A stretch of DNA of 64,000 nt from Pandoraea vervacti (lineage in GTDB: Bacteria; Pseudomonadota; Gammaproteobacteria; Burkholderiales; Burkholderiaceae). Location: NCBI RefSeq assembly GCF_000934605.2, contig NZ_CP010897.2, positions 1,860,001 through 1,924,000 on the forward strand. The letters are read 5' to 3'. The notes beneath the pieces were generated by a model, which saw only the letters and a program-made list of their open reading frames with translations, did no database searches and had not been told where the DNA came from. Of this stretch, positions 24,982 through 34,915 are shown piece after piece. The stretch's first letter is position 1, and each line of letters opens with the position of its first letter. Position numbers and translations under genes: made by a program.

Positions 24982-26225
24982 GCTTGCCCCAGCAGACGGT
25001 CGATGCGCTGGGACGCGGGCGGGTGCGAATAATAAAACGCTGTGTAGAGCGGATCGGGCGTCAATGTCGACGCGTTGTCCTGATAGAGCTTGACGAGTGC
25101 ATTCACCAGGTCGCTCGCCTGCGTCTGGCTCGCGGCGAACGCGTCGGCTTCGAATTCATGTTTGCGCGAGGTAAGGCTGCTCAGCGGGCTGGCGAAGAAC
25201 CCGAACACCGGCAAGACCAGGAAGAAAAGCACCAGCGCCAACGCGTTGTTGCTGCCGGTCATCGACGGCATCACACCGAGTTCCGTGTAGAACCATGTTT
25301 TTCCGGAGAGCCAACCGAGCAGGGCGAGAAATGCCAGTGACAGGGCGAACGCGACGACCAGACGCTTGGTGATATGGCGACGCTTGAAGTGCCCCAGTTC
25401 GTGCGCCAGAACGGCCTCGATCTCGGCAGGCGAGAGTCGCTCGATCAGCGTGTCGAAGAACACGATGCGCTTGGCTCGGCCGAATCCGCTGAAATAGGCG
25501 TTGCCATGTGCGGAGCGCTTCGAGCCGTCCATGACGAACAGCCCTCGTGCCGCGAAGCCGCAACGCTGCATCAGCCCCTCGATGCGTTGCGCGAGCGAAG
25601 CATCCGAGAGCGGCTCGAATTTATTGAACATCGGCGCGATCACGTGCGGGAAGATGAACTGGACGAAAAGGTTGAACGCGACCCACACGACCCACGTGTA
25701 GATCCACCAGAGCGGCCCGGCCTGGTCCATCAGCCAGAGCACGACGAACAGCAGCGGCAAGCCAAGTGCGACACCGACGGCCGTCCCCTTGATCATGTCC
25801 GCGATGAAGAGCCCGAGCGACATGCGGTTGAAGCCGAAACGCTGTTCGATGACGAATTGGCGGATATAGGTGAAGGGCAGATCAACGACGCCGGAAATGA
25901 GCAGTACTGCGGCGATGAGGGCGATCTGGCCGACATACCCCTCGCCAAGCCACGACGAGATGCCGATATGAAGCAGGTTCAGTCCGCCCAGCAAGGTAAA
26001 CGCGACAAGCAGAACCGCTTGCGCAAAGATCTCTGCCATTCCGAGCCGGGTGCGGGCGACGGTGTAGTCGGCAGCGCGCTGATGATCGGTCAGCGTGATC
26101 GTGTCGGCAAAGCGCTCGGGCACGGACGCTCGATGGGCCACCACATGGCGGACCTGGCGGGCGGCCAGCCAAAGCTTGGTCATGACCATCGCCAACAGAA
26201 AGATCACGAAGAGATAAGTGAACAT
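24978..26225 (-). CDS. M48-family (Ste24-like) membrane zinc metalloprotease
   Basis: A 415-residue protease with several membrane helices. The zinc motif is H-E-L-G-H, and the third ligand is in E-F-E-A-D-A-F-A. The N-terminal multi-helix region and F-V-I-E-Q-R-F-G-F-N are typical of CAAX-protease-like Ste24 homologues. Bacterial members act in membrane protein quality control. It overlaps rsgA by 4 bases and is divergent from orn with a 102-bp gap. Confidence 0.9.
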   Translation of the reverse strand: MFTYLFVIFLLAMVMTKLWLAARQVRHVVAHRASVPERFADTITLTDHQRAADYTVARTRLGMAEIFAQAVLLVAFTLLGGLNLLHIGISSWLGEGYVGQIALIAAVLLISGVVDLPFTYIRQFVIEQRFGFNRMSLGLFIADMIKGTAVGVALGLPLLFVVLWLMDQAGPLWWIYTWVVWVAFNLFVQFIFPHVIAPMFNKFEPLSDASLAQRIEGLMQRCGFAARGLFVMDGSKRSAHGNAYFSGFGRAKRIVFFDTLIERLSPAEIEAVLAHELGHFKRRHITKRLVVAFALSLAFLALLGWLSGKTWFYTELGVMPSMTGSNNALALVLFFLVLPVFGFFASPLSSLTSRKHEFEADAFAASQTQASDLVNALVKLYQDNASTLTPDPLYTAFYYSHPPASQRIDRLLGQA

Positions 26226-26327
26226 GCGCTTAAGGAGAATCTGAAGTATGCGAGAATTATAAGTTCTTTCGACCGGCGAGGCGCCGTGCCGGTCGCCTTA
26301 CGACGCGTTTTCCAGAGTCTTCCGATC

Positions 26328-26945
26328 ATGTCTTCCATTCCATCCCAAAATCCCACGCTCGCCGACGCCGAAACAACGCTTGCGCGGGCCGAGTTCAATT
26401 TGGTTTGGCTCGACATGGAGATGACCGGTTTGCAGCCCGACAGCGATCGCATCATCGAGGTGGCGGTCGTCGTTACCGATTCGGCGCTCACGCGACGCAT
26501 CGAAGGGCCGGTCTTCGCGATTCACCAGTCCGACGCCGTGCTCGACGGGATGGATGACTGGAACAAGTCCACACATGGCCGCTCGGGGCTGATTGACCGG
26601 GTGAAGGCGTCGACTGTCGACGAAGCGGACGCAGAGACCCAACTGATCGAATTCCTCAGCCAGTACGTGCCACCGAACAAGTCGCCGATGTGCGGTAATT
26701 CGATCTGCCAGGATCGCCGCTTCATGGCGCGTTACATGCCCAAGCTCGAGGCATTCTTCCACTACCGGAATCTGGACGTCAGCACGCTCAAGGAATTGTG
26801 CCGCCGCTGGGAGCCGACGGTATACAAGGGCTTTACCAAGCGTGCCGCGCACACGGCACTCGCCGACATCCACGAATCGATCGACGAACTGGTGTACTAC
26901 CGTGAGCACTTTCTGAAGACCGCTGTGCCGGGGGCTACGGCCTGA
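26328..26945 (+). CDS. orn: Oligoribonuclease
   Basis: A 205-residue DEDDh 3'-5' exoribonuclease that degrades diribonucleotides, including pGpG from cyclic di-GMP breakdown. The metal-binding residues are visible in W-L-D-M-E-M-T-G-L (Asp29, Glu31), in C-Q-D-R-R-F and in A-H-T-A-L-A-D-I. The frame is open far upstream to 25374 but that part is antisense to the protease gene. The ATG at 26328 gives the normal N-terminus. A 12-residue extension before the conserved region is typical for this clade. Confidence 0.96.
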   Translation: MSSIPSQNPTLADAETTLARAEFNLVWLDMEMTGLQPDSDRIIEVAVVVTDSALTRRIEGPVFAIHQSDAVLDGMDDWNKSTHGRSGLIDRVKASTVDEADAETQLIEFLSQYVPPNKSPMCGNSICQDRRFMARYMPKLEAFFHYRNLDVSTLKELCRRWEPTVYKGFTKRAAHTALADIHESIDELVYYREHFLKTAVPGATA

Positions 26946-26975
26946 GTTCTTGCGAAAGCGGCAAGCACAAACACG

Positions 26976-26999
26976 AACGCCAGCGAATTCGCTGGCGTT
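26976..26999. terminator. Perfect palindrome AACGCCAGC-GAATTC-GCTGGCGTT after orn
   Basis: A strong stem lies 31 bp past the orn stop and 77 bp past the convergent mogA stop. T tracts are short and interrupted on both sides, so it is a possible weak bidirectional terminator. Confidence 0.5.
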
Positions 27000-27038
27000 T
27001 GTGCGTTTGTGCGTTTCGACGAGGAATCGACGAGGAAT
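26997..27038. repeat. Two short direct repeats: GTTTGTGC x2 and CGACGAGGAAT x2
   Basis: GTTTGTGC is repeated at 26997-27012. Right after it CGACGAGGAAT is repeated at 27017-27038. These adjacent tandem duplications lie in the orn-mogA convergent gap and look like replication slippage. Confidence 0.7.
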
Positions 27039-27075
27039 CGGCGACGGTAGACGGGCTGGGCGCCCCCGGCTTCCA

Positions 27076-27696
27076 TCAAGTCGATTTCGGGGCGCGTATC
27101 GCGTTCTTGGGGCGGAAGGCCTTGCAGACCGTTTCGTTCGTCTCGATGTACGGCCCGCCGATCAGGTCGATGCAATAAGGCACCGCCGCAAAAATGCCGG
27201 GCACGACCGACTTGCCGTGCGCGTCGCGCAGCCCTTCGAGCGTTTCCTTGATGGACTTCGGCTGTCCGGGCAGATTGATGATGAGCGCCGCATGATCTGC
27301 CGTCTCGCGTATCACGGCCACCTGTCGCGAGAGGATCGCTGTCGGTACGAAGCGAAGGCTGATCTGGCGCATCTGTTCGCCAAATCCCGGCATCTCCTTG
27401 GTGCCGGCAAGCAGCGTGGCTTCGGGCGTGACATCGCGCCGCGCAGGGCCGGTGCCGCCGGTCGTCAGCACCAGGTCGCACTGCATCGTGTCCACCAGTT
27501 CGATCAGGGTGGCGGTGATGTCTTCGGCGACGTCGGGAATCAGTCGGGTTTGCGTCACCCACGGCGACGTGAGCGCGCTGCCGAGCCATGCCTGAAGCGC
27601 AGGAATGCCCTGGTCTTCATACGTGCCCTGACTCGCGCGATCGCTGATGGACACAAGACCTACGCGAAGTTCGTCGGGATGTGCGCGGGCAACCAT
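27076..27696 (-). CDS. mogA: Molybdopterin adenylyltransferase
   Basis: A 206-residue enzyme that activates molybdopterin with ATP before molybdenum insertion. The motifs G-L-V-S-I-S-D-R-A-S, L-T-T-G-G-T-G-P-A-R-R-D-V-T-P-E-A-T and M-P-G-F-G-E are diagnostic of MogA rather than MoaB. The ATG at 27696 shares one base with the darP stop (TGATG), so translation is coupled. A TTG one codon upstream is also open but less likely. Confidence 0.93.
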   Translation of the reverse strand: MVARAHPDELRVGLVSISDRASQGTYEDQGIPALQAWLGSALTSPWVTQTRLIPDVAEDITATLIELVDTMQCDLVLTTGGTGPARRDVTPEATLLAGTKEMPGFGEQMRQISLRFVPTAILSRQVAVIRETADHAALIINLPGQPKSIKETLEGLRDAHGKSVVPGIFAAVPYCIDLIGGPYIETNETVCKAFRPKNAIRAPKST

Positions 27697-28301
27697 CAAT
27701 CATCCTCGCGTGTTGGGAATTCCGGAAGATCGTTATCGGCCTCGTCCGAAGTTTCGGTTGCGGCAGCGCCGGTGCCGAGCAGATCCTTGAGGACCTGAAA
27801 CAATTCGCGGAACGCCTTGGGCGGCTTCTGTGCGGCCTGCTCGCGGCGGGCGTTGCGAATGAGCGTGCGGAGTTGCTGGGCATCGGCGCCGGGATGTTGC
27901 GCGAGCAGTTCGGTCAGCGCCTCGTCCTTGGCCAGCAGGCGTTCACGCCACCGCTCCAGCGCATGCAGCTTGGCGGTTTCGGCCTTGGAGACGCCCTTGA
28001 TGACGTCCAGCGCGCGCTGGATGGCCTCGATTTCCCGTTCGTCGAGCGTGCGCATCTGCTTGCCCACGTATTGCAACTGACGGCGCCGGCCTTCATGTGC
28101 CGTGATGGTGCGGCAATCACGAACGGCGCGTTCGAGGTTTTCGGGCATTGGCACGCGGGCGAGCGCGTCCTTGGCCAGATTGACCAGTTCTTCGCCCAGA
28201 TCCTGCAGCGCATGCGACTCGCGCTTGCGCTGGGATTTGCTTGGGCCTTCGTCGGAAAGCTCGCTATGGGCGATACGGTTAAAGCGTTGAATGTGCGTCA
28301 T
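27696..28301 (-). CDS. darP: Ribosome biogenesis factor DarP (YjgA/DUF615)
   Basis: A 201-residue basic helical protein. P-S-K-S-Q-R-K-R-E-S-H-A-L-Q and the R-R-R-Q-L-Q-Y-V-G-K-Q-M-R segment are typical of the YjgA/DarP family, which associates with late 50S precursors. The ATG at 28301 matches the family N-terminus; the frame is open to 28367. It is divergent from pmbA, a neighbour pair found in many proteobacteria, and is coupled to mogA downstream. Confidence 0.93.
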   Translation of the reverse strand: MTHIQRFNRIAHSELSDEGPSKSQRKRESHALQDLGEELVNLAKDALARVPMPENLERAVRDCRTITAHEGRRRQLQYVGKQMRTLDEREIEAIQRALDVIKGVSKAETAKLHALERWRERLLAKDEALTELLAQHPGADAQQLRTLIRNARREQAAQKPPKAFRELFQVLKDLLGTGAAATETSDEADNDLPEFPTREDD

Positions 28302-28416
28302 AGGCGCTATTGTAACGCGGCGCGCGTCGTCCAAATAGTTGCTTGGGCTACGCACGACGGCTGGCAAGTCGCGCTAAGATGGCGGTTCCTATTCAGCCAC
28401 TGACCGAATCGCGCCG

Positions 28417-29775
28417 ATGTCCCAAGCGACCCAGCATTTCACGCATACCCAGGATCAACTCAAGGAAATCGTCAGCGACGTGCTGCAGTACGCCCGTTCG
28501 CTCGGCGCAACCGACGCAGCAGCGGAGATCTCCGAGGGCGATGGCCTGTCGGTCTCGGTGCGGCGCGGCAAGGTTGAGACCATCGAGCGCAATCGCGACA
28601 AGCTGGTCGGCGTCACCGTTTTCATCGGCCAGCGCCGTGGAAATGCGAGTACGTCCGACTTTTCCCGCAAGGCGCTGCACGACACGGTAGACGCCGCCTA
28701 CAACATCGCTCGTTTCACCGCGGAAGACGATTGCGCGGGCCTCGCCGAGTCCGAGTTGCTCGAAATGCATCCGCAGGACCTGTCGCTGTTCCATCCATGG
28801 GACATTACGGCCGACGAGGCCGTCGAACTGGCGCGTCGGGCCGAGAAGGCCGCACTCGATGTGAGCCCGATCATTCGCAACTCCGAAGGTGCGGCCGTCT
28901 CCGCCCAGCACTCCCAATTCCTGCTTGGCACGACCCGGGGCTTCCTTTCCGGTTATCCGTACTCGCGCCACTACCTGTCGGTGTCGCCGATCGCGGGCTC
29001 CGGCAGCCACATGCAGCGCGACGACTGGTATTCATCCAAGCGTGCGGCCAGCGATCTCGCGTCGCCCGAAGCCGTCGGTCGATACGCCGCCGAACGTGCA
29101 CTGGCGCGTCTCAATGCCCGCAAGCTTTCTACGCGCAAGTGCGCGGTGCTCTTCGAGGCGCCGCTCGCGGCGGGGCTGCTGGGCGCGTTCGTGCAGGGGG
29201 TGAGCGGCGGTGCGCTGTATCGCAAAGCGACGTTCCTCGTCGACACGCTGGGTAAGCCCGTCTTCGCCGAGCACGTTGGCATCCACGAGGACCCGCACGT
29301 GCCCCGTGCCATGGGCAGCGCGCCTTACGACGAAGAAGGCGTCAAGACGCGCGCGCGCGACGTCGTGAGCGATGGCGTCGTACAGGGCTACTTCCTGTCG
29401 ACGTATTCGGCGCGCAAGCTCGGGATGCAGACGACCGGCAACGCGGGCGGCTCGCACAACCTTCGCATGTACAGCAAGCTGACCGCGCCGAGCGACGACT
29501 TCCGCGCCATGCTTCGCAAGCTTGGGACCGGCCTGCTGGTGACCGAACTGATGGGGCAGGGCGTGAACTATGTGACGGGCGACTATTCGCGCGGCGCCTC
29601 CGGCTTCTGGGTCGAAAACGGCGAGATTCAGTACCCCGTCGAAGAAATTACGCTGGCGGGCAATCTGAACGACATGTTCCGGCAGATCGTGGCGATCGGT
29701 GCCGACACGCTGGTGCGCGGTACCAAGGAAGTCGGGTCAATCCTGATTGAACAAATGACCGTTGCCGGTCATTGA
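28417..29775 (+). CDS. pmbA: Metalloprotease-associated protein PmbA (TldD/PmbA family)
   Basis: A 452-residue protein. In E. coli PmbA (TldE) pairs with TldD to mature microcin B17 and degrade CcdA. Family signatures G-D-G-L-S-V-S-V-R-R-G and K-L-G-M-Q-T-T-G-N-A-G-G and the C-terminal E-E-I-T-L-A-G-N-L are present. The zinc motif of the complex is in TldD, which is not in this window. Placement beside darP is conserved. Confidence 0.94.
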   Translation: MSQATQHFTHTQDQLKEIVSDVLQYARSLGATDAAAEISEGDGLSVSVRRGKVETIERNRDKLVGVTVFIGQRRGNASTSDFSRKALHDTVDAAYNIARFTAEDDCAGLAESELLEMHPQDLSLFHPWDITADEAVELARRAEKAALDVSPIIRNSEGAAVSAQHSQFLLGTTRGFLSGYPYSRHYLSVSPIAGSGSHMQRDDWYSSKRAASDLASPEAVGRYAAERALARLNARKLSTRKCAVLFEAPLAAGLLGAFVQGVSGGALYRKATFLVDTLGKPVFAEHVGIHEDPHVPRAMGSAPYDEEGVKTRARDVVSDGVVQGYFLSTYSARKLGMQTTGNAGGSHNLRMYSKLTAPSDDFRAMLRKLGTGLLVTELMGQGVNYVTGDYSRGASGFWVENGEIQYPVEEITLAGNLNDMFRQIVAIGADTLVRGTKEVGSILIEQMTVAGH

Positions 29776-29889
29776 TGCTGCAAAAAGCCGTTATGGCGCC
29801 ACAAACGCGTTGCATTTGTGCGCCATTGCGGGGCAAATGCTCAATTATCGTGTCCGGCGCAAGCAGTTTGCGATATCCTTAGGGGTTTT

Positions 29890-29955
29890 CTTAAGCCGTG
29901 GCTTAAGAACAGATACGGTAGTTAGGGTAATGGGCGCGCTCATAAGGCGCGCCTT
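29890..29955 (+). promoter_or_regulatory. Two palindromes in the livJ leader
   Basis: CTTAAGCC-GT-GGCTTAAG (29890-29907) and AAGGCGCGCCTT (29944-29955) lie in the 207-bp region before livJ, the second 28 bp before its start. They may be operator or mRNA-leader structures controlling the operon. No known motif is assigned. Confidence 0.4.
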
Positions 29956-29982
29956 CTCATAACTAGAGGAGGAAGAGGACTC

Positions 29983-31134
29983 ATGAAAAGCACCATGACC
30001 AAGTTGCTGAGCGCACTTGTCGCTACGGGGATGGTGGCTGCGGCCCACGCAGCCGATCTGAAGATCGGCGTGGCCGAAGCACTGTCGGGCGGCGCTGCGC
30101 AATACGGTATCGCCATCAAGAACGGTTTCCAGCTCGCCGCTGACGAAATCAACGCCGCTGGCGGCATCAATGGCAACAAGCTCGTGCTTCAGGTCGAAGA
30201 CGAGCAGGGCAAGAAGGAAGAGGCGATCAACGTTTTCAAGAAGCTGATCTTCCAGGACAAGGTGCTCATGGTCTTCGGCCCGACGCTGTCGAACTCGGCA
30301 CAGGCTGCCGACCCGATCGCGCAAGCCGGCAAGACGGTCGCTTTCGGCACGTCGAACACGGCTGACGGCATCACCTCGATTGGCGATTACATCTTCCGTA
30401 ACTCGGTGACCGAAGCCGACGTGCTGCCCGAGACCATCAAGGTTGCGGCCAAGCACACCGGCATCAAGAAGGTCGCGGTGCTCTACGGCAACGACGATGT
30501 GTTCACCAAGAGCGGCTACGACAACTTCAAGAAGGCGCTCGAAGACTTGAAGATTCCGGTCACGACCACCGAAACGTTTGCCAAGGGTGACGTGGACTTC
30601 AAGGCGCAGCTCACGAAGATCAAGGCATCCAACCCGGACGCCATCGTGCTGTCGGCATTGATTGCCGAAGGTGCGCCGATCATGGTGCAGGCGCGTCAAC
30701 TGGGCATCAACGTCCCGTTCATCGGCGGCAACGGCATGAACTCGGTCAAGATCTTCGATCTGGCCAAAGGCAGCTCGGACGGCCTGTGGGTGGGTAGCCC
30801 GTGGTCGATCGAGAACAACACGCCGGCCAACACCAAGTTCATCGCCGCCTACAAGGCCAAGTACAACGTGGCCCCGGACCAGTTCGCCGCGCAATCGTAC
30901 GACGCGATGTACATCGCGGCGGGCGCGATCAAGAACGTGAAGATCTCGGGCAATCTGGATGCCGACCGCAAGGCCCTGCGCGACGCGCTGCCGAAGGTCA
31001 CGCACGACGGCGCGACCGGCAAGTTTGCCTTCCGTCAGGCAATGGGCAAGAACGGCAAGCCGGCCGGCTACGATGCACAACAGGCGCCGATCGTCAGCGT
31101 GACGAAGGGTGGCAAGTACGTCATCGAGAAGTAA
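29983..31134 (+). CDS. livJ: Branched-chain amino acid ABC transporter, periplasmic binding protein
   Basis: A 383-residue secreted protein with a 23-residue signal ending A-H-A. The mature part begins A-D-L-K-I-G-V-A-E-A-L-S-G. The type I binding-protein fold is seen in A-A-D-E-I-N-A-A-G-G-I-N-G and G-P-T-L-S-N-S. It should bind leucine, isoleucine, valine or a similar amino acid and deliver it to LivHM. A strong AGGAGG site precedes it. The following liv genes are on the same strand in standard order. Confidence 0.92.
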   Translation: MKSTMTKLLSALVATGMVAAAHAADLKIGVAEALSGGAAQYGIAIKNGFQLAADEINAAGGINGNKLVLQVEDEQGKKEEAINVFKKLIFQDKVLMVFGPTLSNSAQAADPIAQAGKTVAFGTSNTADGITSIGDYIFRNSVTEADVLPETIKVAAKHTGIKKVAVLYGNDDVFTKSGYDNFKKALEDLKIPVTTTETFAKGDVDFKAQLTKIKASNPDAIVLSALIAEGAPIMVQARQLGINVPFIGGNGMNSVKIFDLAKGSSDGLWVGSPWSIENNTPANTKFIAAYKAKYNVAPDQFAAQSYDAMYIAAGAIKNVKISGNLDADRKALRDALPKVTHDGATGKFAFRQAMGKNGKPAGYDAQQAPIVSVTKGGKYVIEK

Positions 31135-31264
31135 CTAGCCCGGCAGTACTTGAAGAAGTCCGCATGGGCGTAGGGCCGAAAGGCGCTACGCCCATCGGCG
31201 TTTCTGGCACACGTCGCCCCCCTCGTCGGCGCGTGCCTCCGTCCCTCAGGCTGGAATACACACC

Positions 31265-32146
31265 ATGCTGGAACAGCAACTCGTCAACGCGCTCTCCCTC
31301 GGGTGCGTGTACGCCTTGTTCGCGCTCGGGTTCACACTCGTGTTCGGCATCCTCGGCGTCATCAACCTCTCGCACGGCGCGGTCTTCATGGTCGGCGCCT
31401 ATGCCGCGCTGCAAGCCGTCGCGCATCTGCATCTGCCGCTGTGGGCTGCGATCATTACCGCAGTTATCGCCTCCGGCCTGCTTGGCCTCGTCATCGACGT
31501 GCTGGTGCTCAAACCGTTGCGCAAGCGCGGTGCGCCTCACCTGATTCCGATGATCGCCACCATTGGTGTGGGCATCTTGCTCAACAACGGTGTGCAGGGC
31601 ATTTTCGGCGCAGAGAACCTCCGCTTCCCGTACGACATCGTCTCGCAGGACACCATTACGGTGGCCGGCGTGCACATGACGGTGCTTGAGCTGGCGATCA
31701 TCTTCATCTCGTTCGCGCTCATGGCGGTACTCATCACCACGATCAAGAAGACACAGCTGGGACGCGCTTTGCGCGCCATCGCCGAATCGCCGAAGGCCGC
31801 CTATCTGCTTGGCATCAACGTCGAAGGCCTGTTCCTCGCGACGTCGTTCGCTGCCGCCGGTCTGGGCGGCATGGCGGGTGTGCTGATCGGTCTGTACTCC
31901 AACGCCGTGTTCCCGCTCATGGGGCAACCGATGCTGCACAAAGGCATCGCCGTGATCATTCTGGGCGGGATGGGCGACATTCGTGGCGCAATGATCGGTG
32001 GCTTGTTCCTCGGTTTTGCCGAAGTGTTGTCGGTGGCATACATCGGCTCGAACATGCGCGACGCCGTGGCGTTCGGCCTGCTGTTCCTGATCCTGCTGGT
32101 GCGTCCGCAGGGGTTGTTCGGCAAAGTGCTCGAACGCAAAGCGTAA
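31265..32146 (+). CDS. livH: Branched-chain amino acid ABC transporter permease LivH
   Basis: A 293-residue inner-membrane permease with about eight helices. The N-terminus L-E-Q-Q-L-V-N-A-L-S-L-G and V-I-N-L-S-H-G-A are LivH signatures. A C-terminal G-G-M-G-D-I-R-G-A is the ATPase-coupling region. It sits 130 bp after livJ and 13 bp before livM. Confidence 0.93.
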   Translation: MLEQQLVNALSLGCVYALFALGFTLVFGILGVINLSHGAVFMVGAYAALQAVAHLHLPLWAAIITAVIASGLLGLVIDVLVLKPLRKRGAPHLIPMIATIGVGILLNNGVQGIFGAENLRFPYDIVSQDTITVAGVHMTVLELAIIFISFALMAVLITTIKKTQLGRALRAIAESPKAAYLLGINVEGLFLATSFAAAGLGGMAGVLIGLYSNAVFPLMGQPMLHKGIAVIILGGMGDIRGAMIGGLFLGFAEVLSVAYIGSNMRDAVAFGLLFLILLVRPQGLFGKVLERKA

Positions 32147-32159
32147 TCACGGGGGCGCA

Positions 32160-33035
32160 ATGGACTGGTTCAATAATTTCTGGGCGGTATACAGCAATCT
32201 GGTGCTCACGCTGGGCACCAACGCGTTGCTCGCTCTGTCGATTTATCTCACGCTCTCGTGCGGCATGCTGGCAATGGCCAACGCGGCCTTCATGGGAATC
32301 GGCGCCTACACCGCCGCGTTGCTGACGATGAATTACGAAACGCCGTTTGCCGTGTCGCTCGCGGGCGGCATGGCGGCCCCGGCCATCGTGGCGTTCATCA
32401 TCGGCAAGCCGACACTTCGCCTGTCCGGCGTGTATCTGGCCATGGCGACGCTGGGTTTCGGCGAAGTCGTGCGCGTGCTCATCCTCAACACCGAAGACCT
32501 CACGGGCGGCGCGCTCGGTCTGAACGGCATTCCGCAACTCACCCAGTGGTGGCATGTGGCGGCTGCCGTCGTGATCGTGCTCGCGGTGTTGTGGCGTCTG
32601 CGTCGCTCCAAGGTTGGCCGTGCGTTCGAGGCGATCAAGGAAGACGAGACGGCGGCGGGTCTGATGGGCATCAACGTGACCGGGTACAAAATGCTGGCGT
32701 TCGTGTTGGGCGCCGTGCTGGCAGGGCTTGCCGGCGCACTCAACGCGCATCTGACGTTCTTCATCGGACCGAACGAGTTTGGCTTCGACCGTGGTGTCGA
32801 GATTCTGACGATGGCGATTCTCGGCGGTATCAACGGCCTCGTGGGGCCGGTGCTCGGCAGCACGATTCTGACGTTGTTGCCGGAGTTGCTGCGGGCGTTC
32901 AACGACTTCCGTCTCGTGGTCAACGGCCTGATTCTGGTGCTGATCGTGCTGTTCCTGCCCAAGGGCATCTGGGATCCGATGCGTTTTCGCCGTTGGTTCC
33001 GTGCCGGCAAGGCGCGCTCGGCCTCTTCCACGTGA
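32160..33035 (+). CDS. livM: Branched-chain amino acid ABC transporter permease LivM
   Basis: A 291-residue membrane permease. M-L-A-M-A-N-A-A-F-M-G-I-G-A-Y and the C-terminal L-G-G-I-N-G-L-V-G-P are LivM features. It pairs with LivH to form the channel. A good GGGGGCG site precedes it. The end is shared with the livG leader. Confidence 0.93.
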   Translation: MDWFNNFWAVYSNLVLTLGTNALLALSIYLTLSCGMLAMANAAFMGIGAYTAALLTMNYETPFAVSLAGGMAAPAIVAFIIGKPTLRLSGVYLAMATLGFGEVVRVLILNTEDLTGGALGLNGIPQLTQWWHVAAAVVIVLAVLWRLRRSKVGRAFEAIKEDETAAGLMGINVTGYKMLAFVLGAVLAGLAGALNAHLTFFIGPNEFGFDRGVEILTMAILGGINGLVGPVLGSTILTLLPELLRAFNDFRLVVNGLILVLIVLFLPKGIWDPMRFRRWFRAGKARSASST

Positions 33036-33053
33036 GTGCGCGGGGAACACGAC

Positions 33054-33850
33054 ATGCTTAAGCTTTCCAATATTTCCAAGCGATTCGGTGGACTTCACGT
33101 GCTTCAGGACGTGAACATCGAGGTGCCGCAAGGCACCATCTTCGGCCTGATCGGGCCGAACGGTGCGGGCAAGACCACGGTCTTCAACCTGATCACCGGC
33201 CTGTTGCAGCCCACCGGCGGCAGCATCACGTTCGACGGCGAGAGTCTGGTGGGCGAAAAGCCGCACCGGATTACGCAGCGCGGCGTGGCCCGCACGTTCC
33301 AGAACATCCGCATCTTCAAGGAGATGACGCTGATCGAGAACGTCGTGGTGGGCATGCATCGCCATCTCACGTACGGTCCGGCGGGGTTGTTGCTGTCGCT
33401 GCCGGGCTTTCGCGACATGGAGAAGCGTTCGCGCGAACGCGCGCACGAGTTGCTTTCGTGGGTGAAGCTCGATCACAAGGCGTACGACATTGCCGACAAT
33501 CTGTCGTACGGCGATCAGCGCAAGCTCGAACTGGCGCGTGCATTGGCGACCGAACCCAAGCTTCTCTTGCTCGACGAGCCGGTTGCCGGCATGAACACGG
33601 GCGAGAAAGTCGACCTCATGAGCGAGATCGAGAACATCAAGGCGCGCGGTTACACGATCTTCATGATCGAGCACGACATGCGCTTCGTGATGGGCTTGTG
33701 CGAGCGGATCGCCGTGCTGAACTTCGGTCGCATCATCGCCGAAGGCAAGCCGGACGAAATCAAGCATAACCCGCAGGTTATCGAAGCCTATCTCGGGCGC
33801 GATGACGATGACGATGTTGCTGCTGTGGCGGCGGATGCGGAGGACAAGGC

Positions 33851-33854
<4 letters not shown>
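33054..33854 (+). CDS. livG: Branched-chain amino acid ABC transporter ATPase LivG
   Basis: A 266-residue ABC ATPase. Walker A is G-P-N-G-A-G-K-T-T, the signature is L-S-Y-G-D-Q-R-K-L-E, and Walker B is L-L-L-L-D-E-P-V-A-G-M. The ATG at 33054 behind GGGGAA is preferred over the GTG at 33036 next to the livM stop. The C-terminus ends in a run of aspartates followed by alanine and valine, longer than in most LivG. Its stop overlaps the livF start by 4 bases. Confidence 0.93.
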
Positions 33855-34564
<710 letters not shown>

Positions 34565-34725
34565 GCCGTCAAGTTCGCCCTGGCGAATCCGCGGGTTGCG
34601 CTGGATTCGCTGGCAGAAAAGGCGCGAAAGCGGTACGCGCGACGAAGGCGACAGACAATGACGGAGGAAGCGTTCAAAACGGACGTTTCCGGCACCCCGG
34701 GGCGTTGTCGAGCCCTGACGCCCAG

Positions 34726-34771
34726 CGGCGTCGACCCGCTATCCAACGGTAGCCGGTCGACGCCGTTTTTT
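34726..34771 (+). terminator. Rho-independent terminator of the liv operon
   Basis: The 11-bp stem CGGCGTCGACC ... GGTCGACGCCG with an 18-base loop is followed by six T residues, about 160 bp after the livF stop. Confidence 0.85.
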
Positions 34772-34915
34772 CGTTGAGGCGGCGAACCGGCGGCACGTTG
34801 GCAGACGACGGGATTTGGTGCATGCTGCGCCTAATTGGCCATCGGTAATTGCCGTGGCCGCAAGGAAAGGTCACCGTCGAATCTACGTCACGCTTACCGA
34901 GGCGAAAGGGATTTC

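Noticed and set aside
25374..26327. Upstream extension of the orn frame (over 300 codons)
   Set aside because: It is antisense to the M48 protease; the conserved oligoribonuclease starts near 26328.
31956..33767. 603-codon minus-strand frame opposite livM and livG
   Set aside because: Shadow of the liv operon with His/Arg/Gln-rich composition.
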